Assembly: GCA_029861595.1 (NCBI GenBank) | Contig: JAOTYY010000002.1 | Coordinates: 1 to 46,302, forward strand | Length of the DNA: 46,302 nucleotides | Source of the DNA: Gammaproteobacteria bacterium | GTDB taxonomy: Bacteria > Pseudomonadota > Gammaproteobacteria > JAHELT01 | Direction of reading: 5' to 3' | Shown here: positions 46,253 to 46,302 of the stretch, one piece after another | Layout: every line of letters starts with the position of its first letter | Numbering within the stretch: position 1 is the first letter of the stretch | Notes under the pieces: model-generated | Databases searched by the model: none | What the model saw: the letters and a program-made list of their open reading frames with translations, nothing else | Told to the model about the DNA's origin: nothing | Made by a program: the position numbers and the translations under genes

Positions 46253-46302
46253 GTGAGTCAAATCAATCCATTGGGATGTATGGCGGCGCAGATGCTCGGT
46301 GA
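46253..46302 (+). CDS. Possible start of the next gene (partial)
   Basis: GTG 46253 (preceded by GAGGGTG) opens a frame MSQINPLGCMAAQMLG that runs to the window edge without a stop. It follows the glycosyltransferase by 64 bases. Too short to classify. Confidence 0.3.
   Translation, partial: MSQINPLGCMAAQMLG

Overview
The window looks like a chromosomal core region of a GC-rich gammaproteobacterium. The evidence is the gene families and their order: ffh, rpsP, rimM, trmD, rplS in a row; ypjD-corB running away from ffh as in Escherichia coli; xseB-ispA-dxs; dapA followed by bamC; and a YcgL-family gene, a family mostly confined to Gammaproteobacteria. It is not enteric: it carries FolE2 instead of FolE, an Aap-type amino acid transporter, a rhizobial-type asparaginase and an ArsS-like radical SAM enzyme. 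I see no rRNA, tRNA, CRISPR array, insertion sequence with transposase, or prophage gene.

Layout. 1-3041: LysM lipoprotein, terminator, acylphosphatase overlapping an orphan PilB/GspE-type ATPase. 3042-3895: a gene-poor gap ending in palindromic repeats. 3896-8096 (minus): lipoprotein, proS, a DUF4124 protein and a degenerate EAL-HDOD protein. 8237-10239 (plus): LysR regulator and AI-2E-type permease. 10268-12554 (minus): asparaginase and a TPR membrane protein. 12659-17191 (minus): repeat cluster, then the aapJQMP amino acid importer, whose binding-protein gene is broken by a frameshift. 17341-18923 (minus): dual-specificity-like phosphatase and DAHP synthase. 19253-22725 (plus): TPR protein, FAD oxidase and Leu/Phe-type dehydrogenase. 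22742-26381: YpeA-type acetyltransferase (minus), then dapA, bamC and a WalJ-like metallohydrolase (plus). 26479-34425 (minus): folE2, dxs, ispA, xseB, radA, corB, ypjD. 34609-42721 (plus): metallohydrolase, ffh, rpsP-rimM-trmD-rplS, a large exported repeat protein, htpG. 42776-46302: response regulator, two cytochromes c, ycgL (minus), arsS-like radical SAM gene and glycosyltransferase, and the possible start of one more gene.

How the genes work together. Amino acid use is a theme: the Aap importer, asparaginase, Leu/Phe-type dehydrogenase, DAHP synthase and DapA. The isoprenoid genes ispA and dxs lie beside folE2, which has its own predicted promoter overlapped by a strong match to the IscR type 1 operator. 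The translation and secretion block (ffh to rplS) is tightly packed. The last genes suggest arsenosugar-type chemistry, but no arsM is visible.

Most unusual signals: (i) the frameshift in aapJ within an otherwise intact operon; (ii) the IscR-like operator at folE2; (iii) three different long palindromes of the kind associated with RAYT transposases, one placed directly against the ycgL start codon; (iv) three clusters of a CCCTCACCC/CCCTCTCCC repeat in head-to-head pairs; and (v) a perfect 30-bp palindrome between aroG and a TPR gene. I did not find a convincing new multi-gene system.
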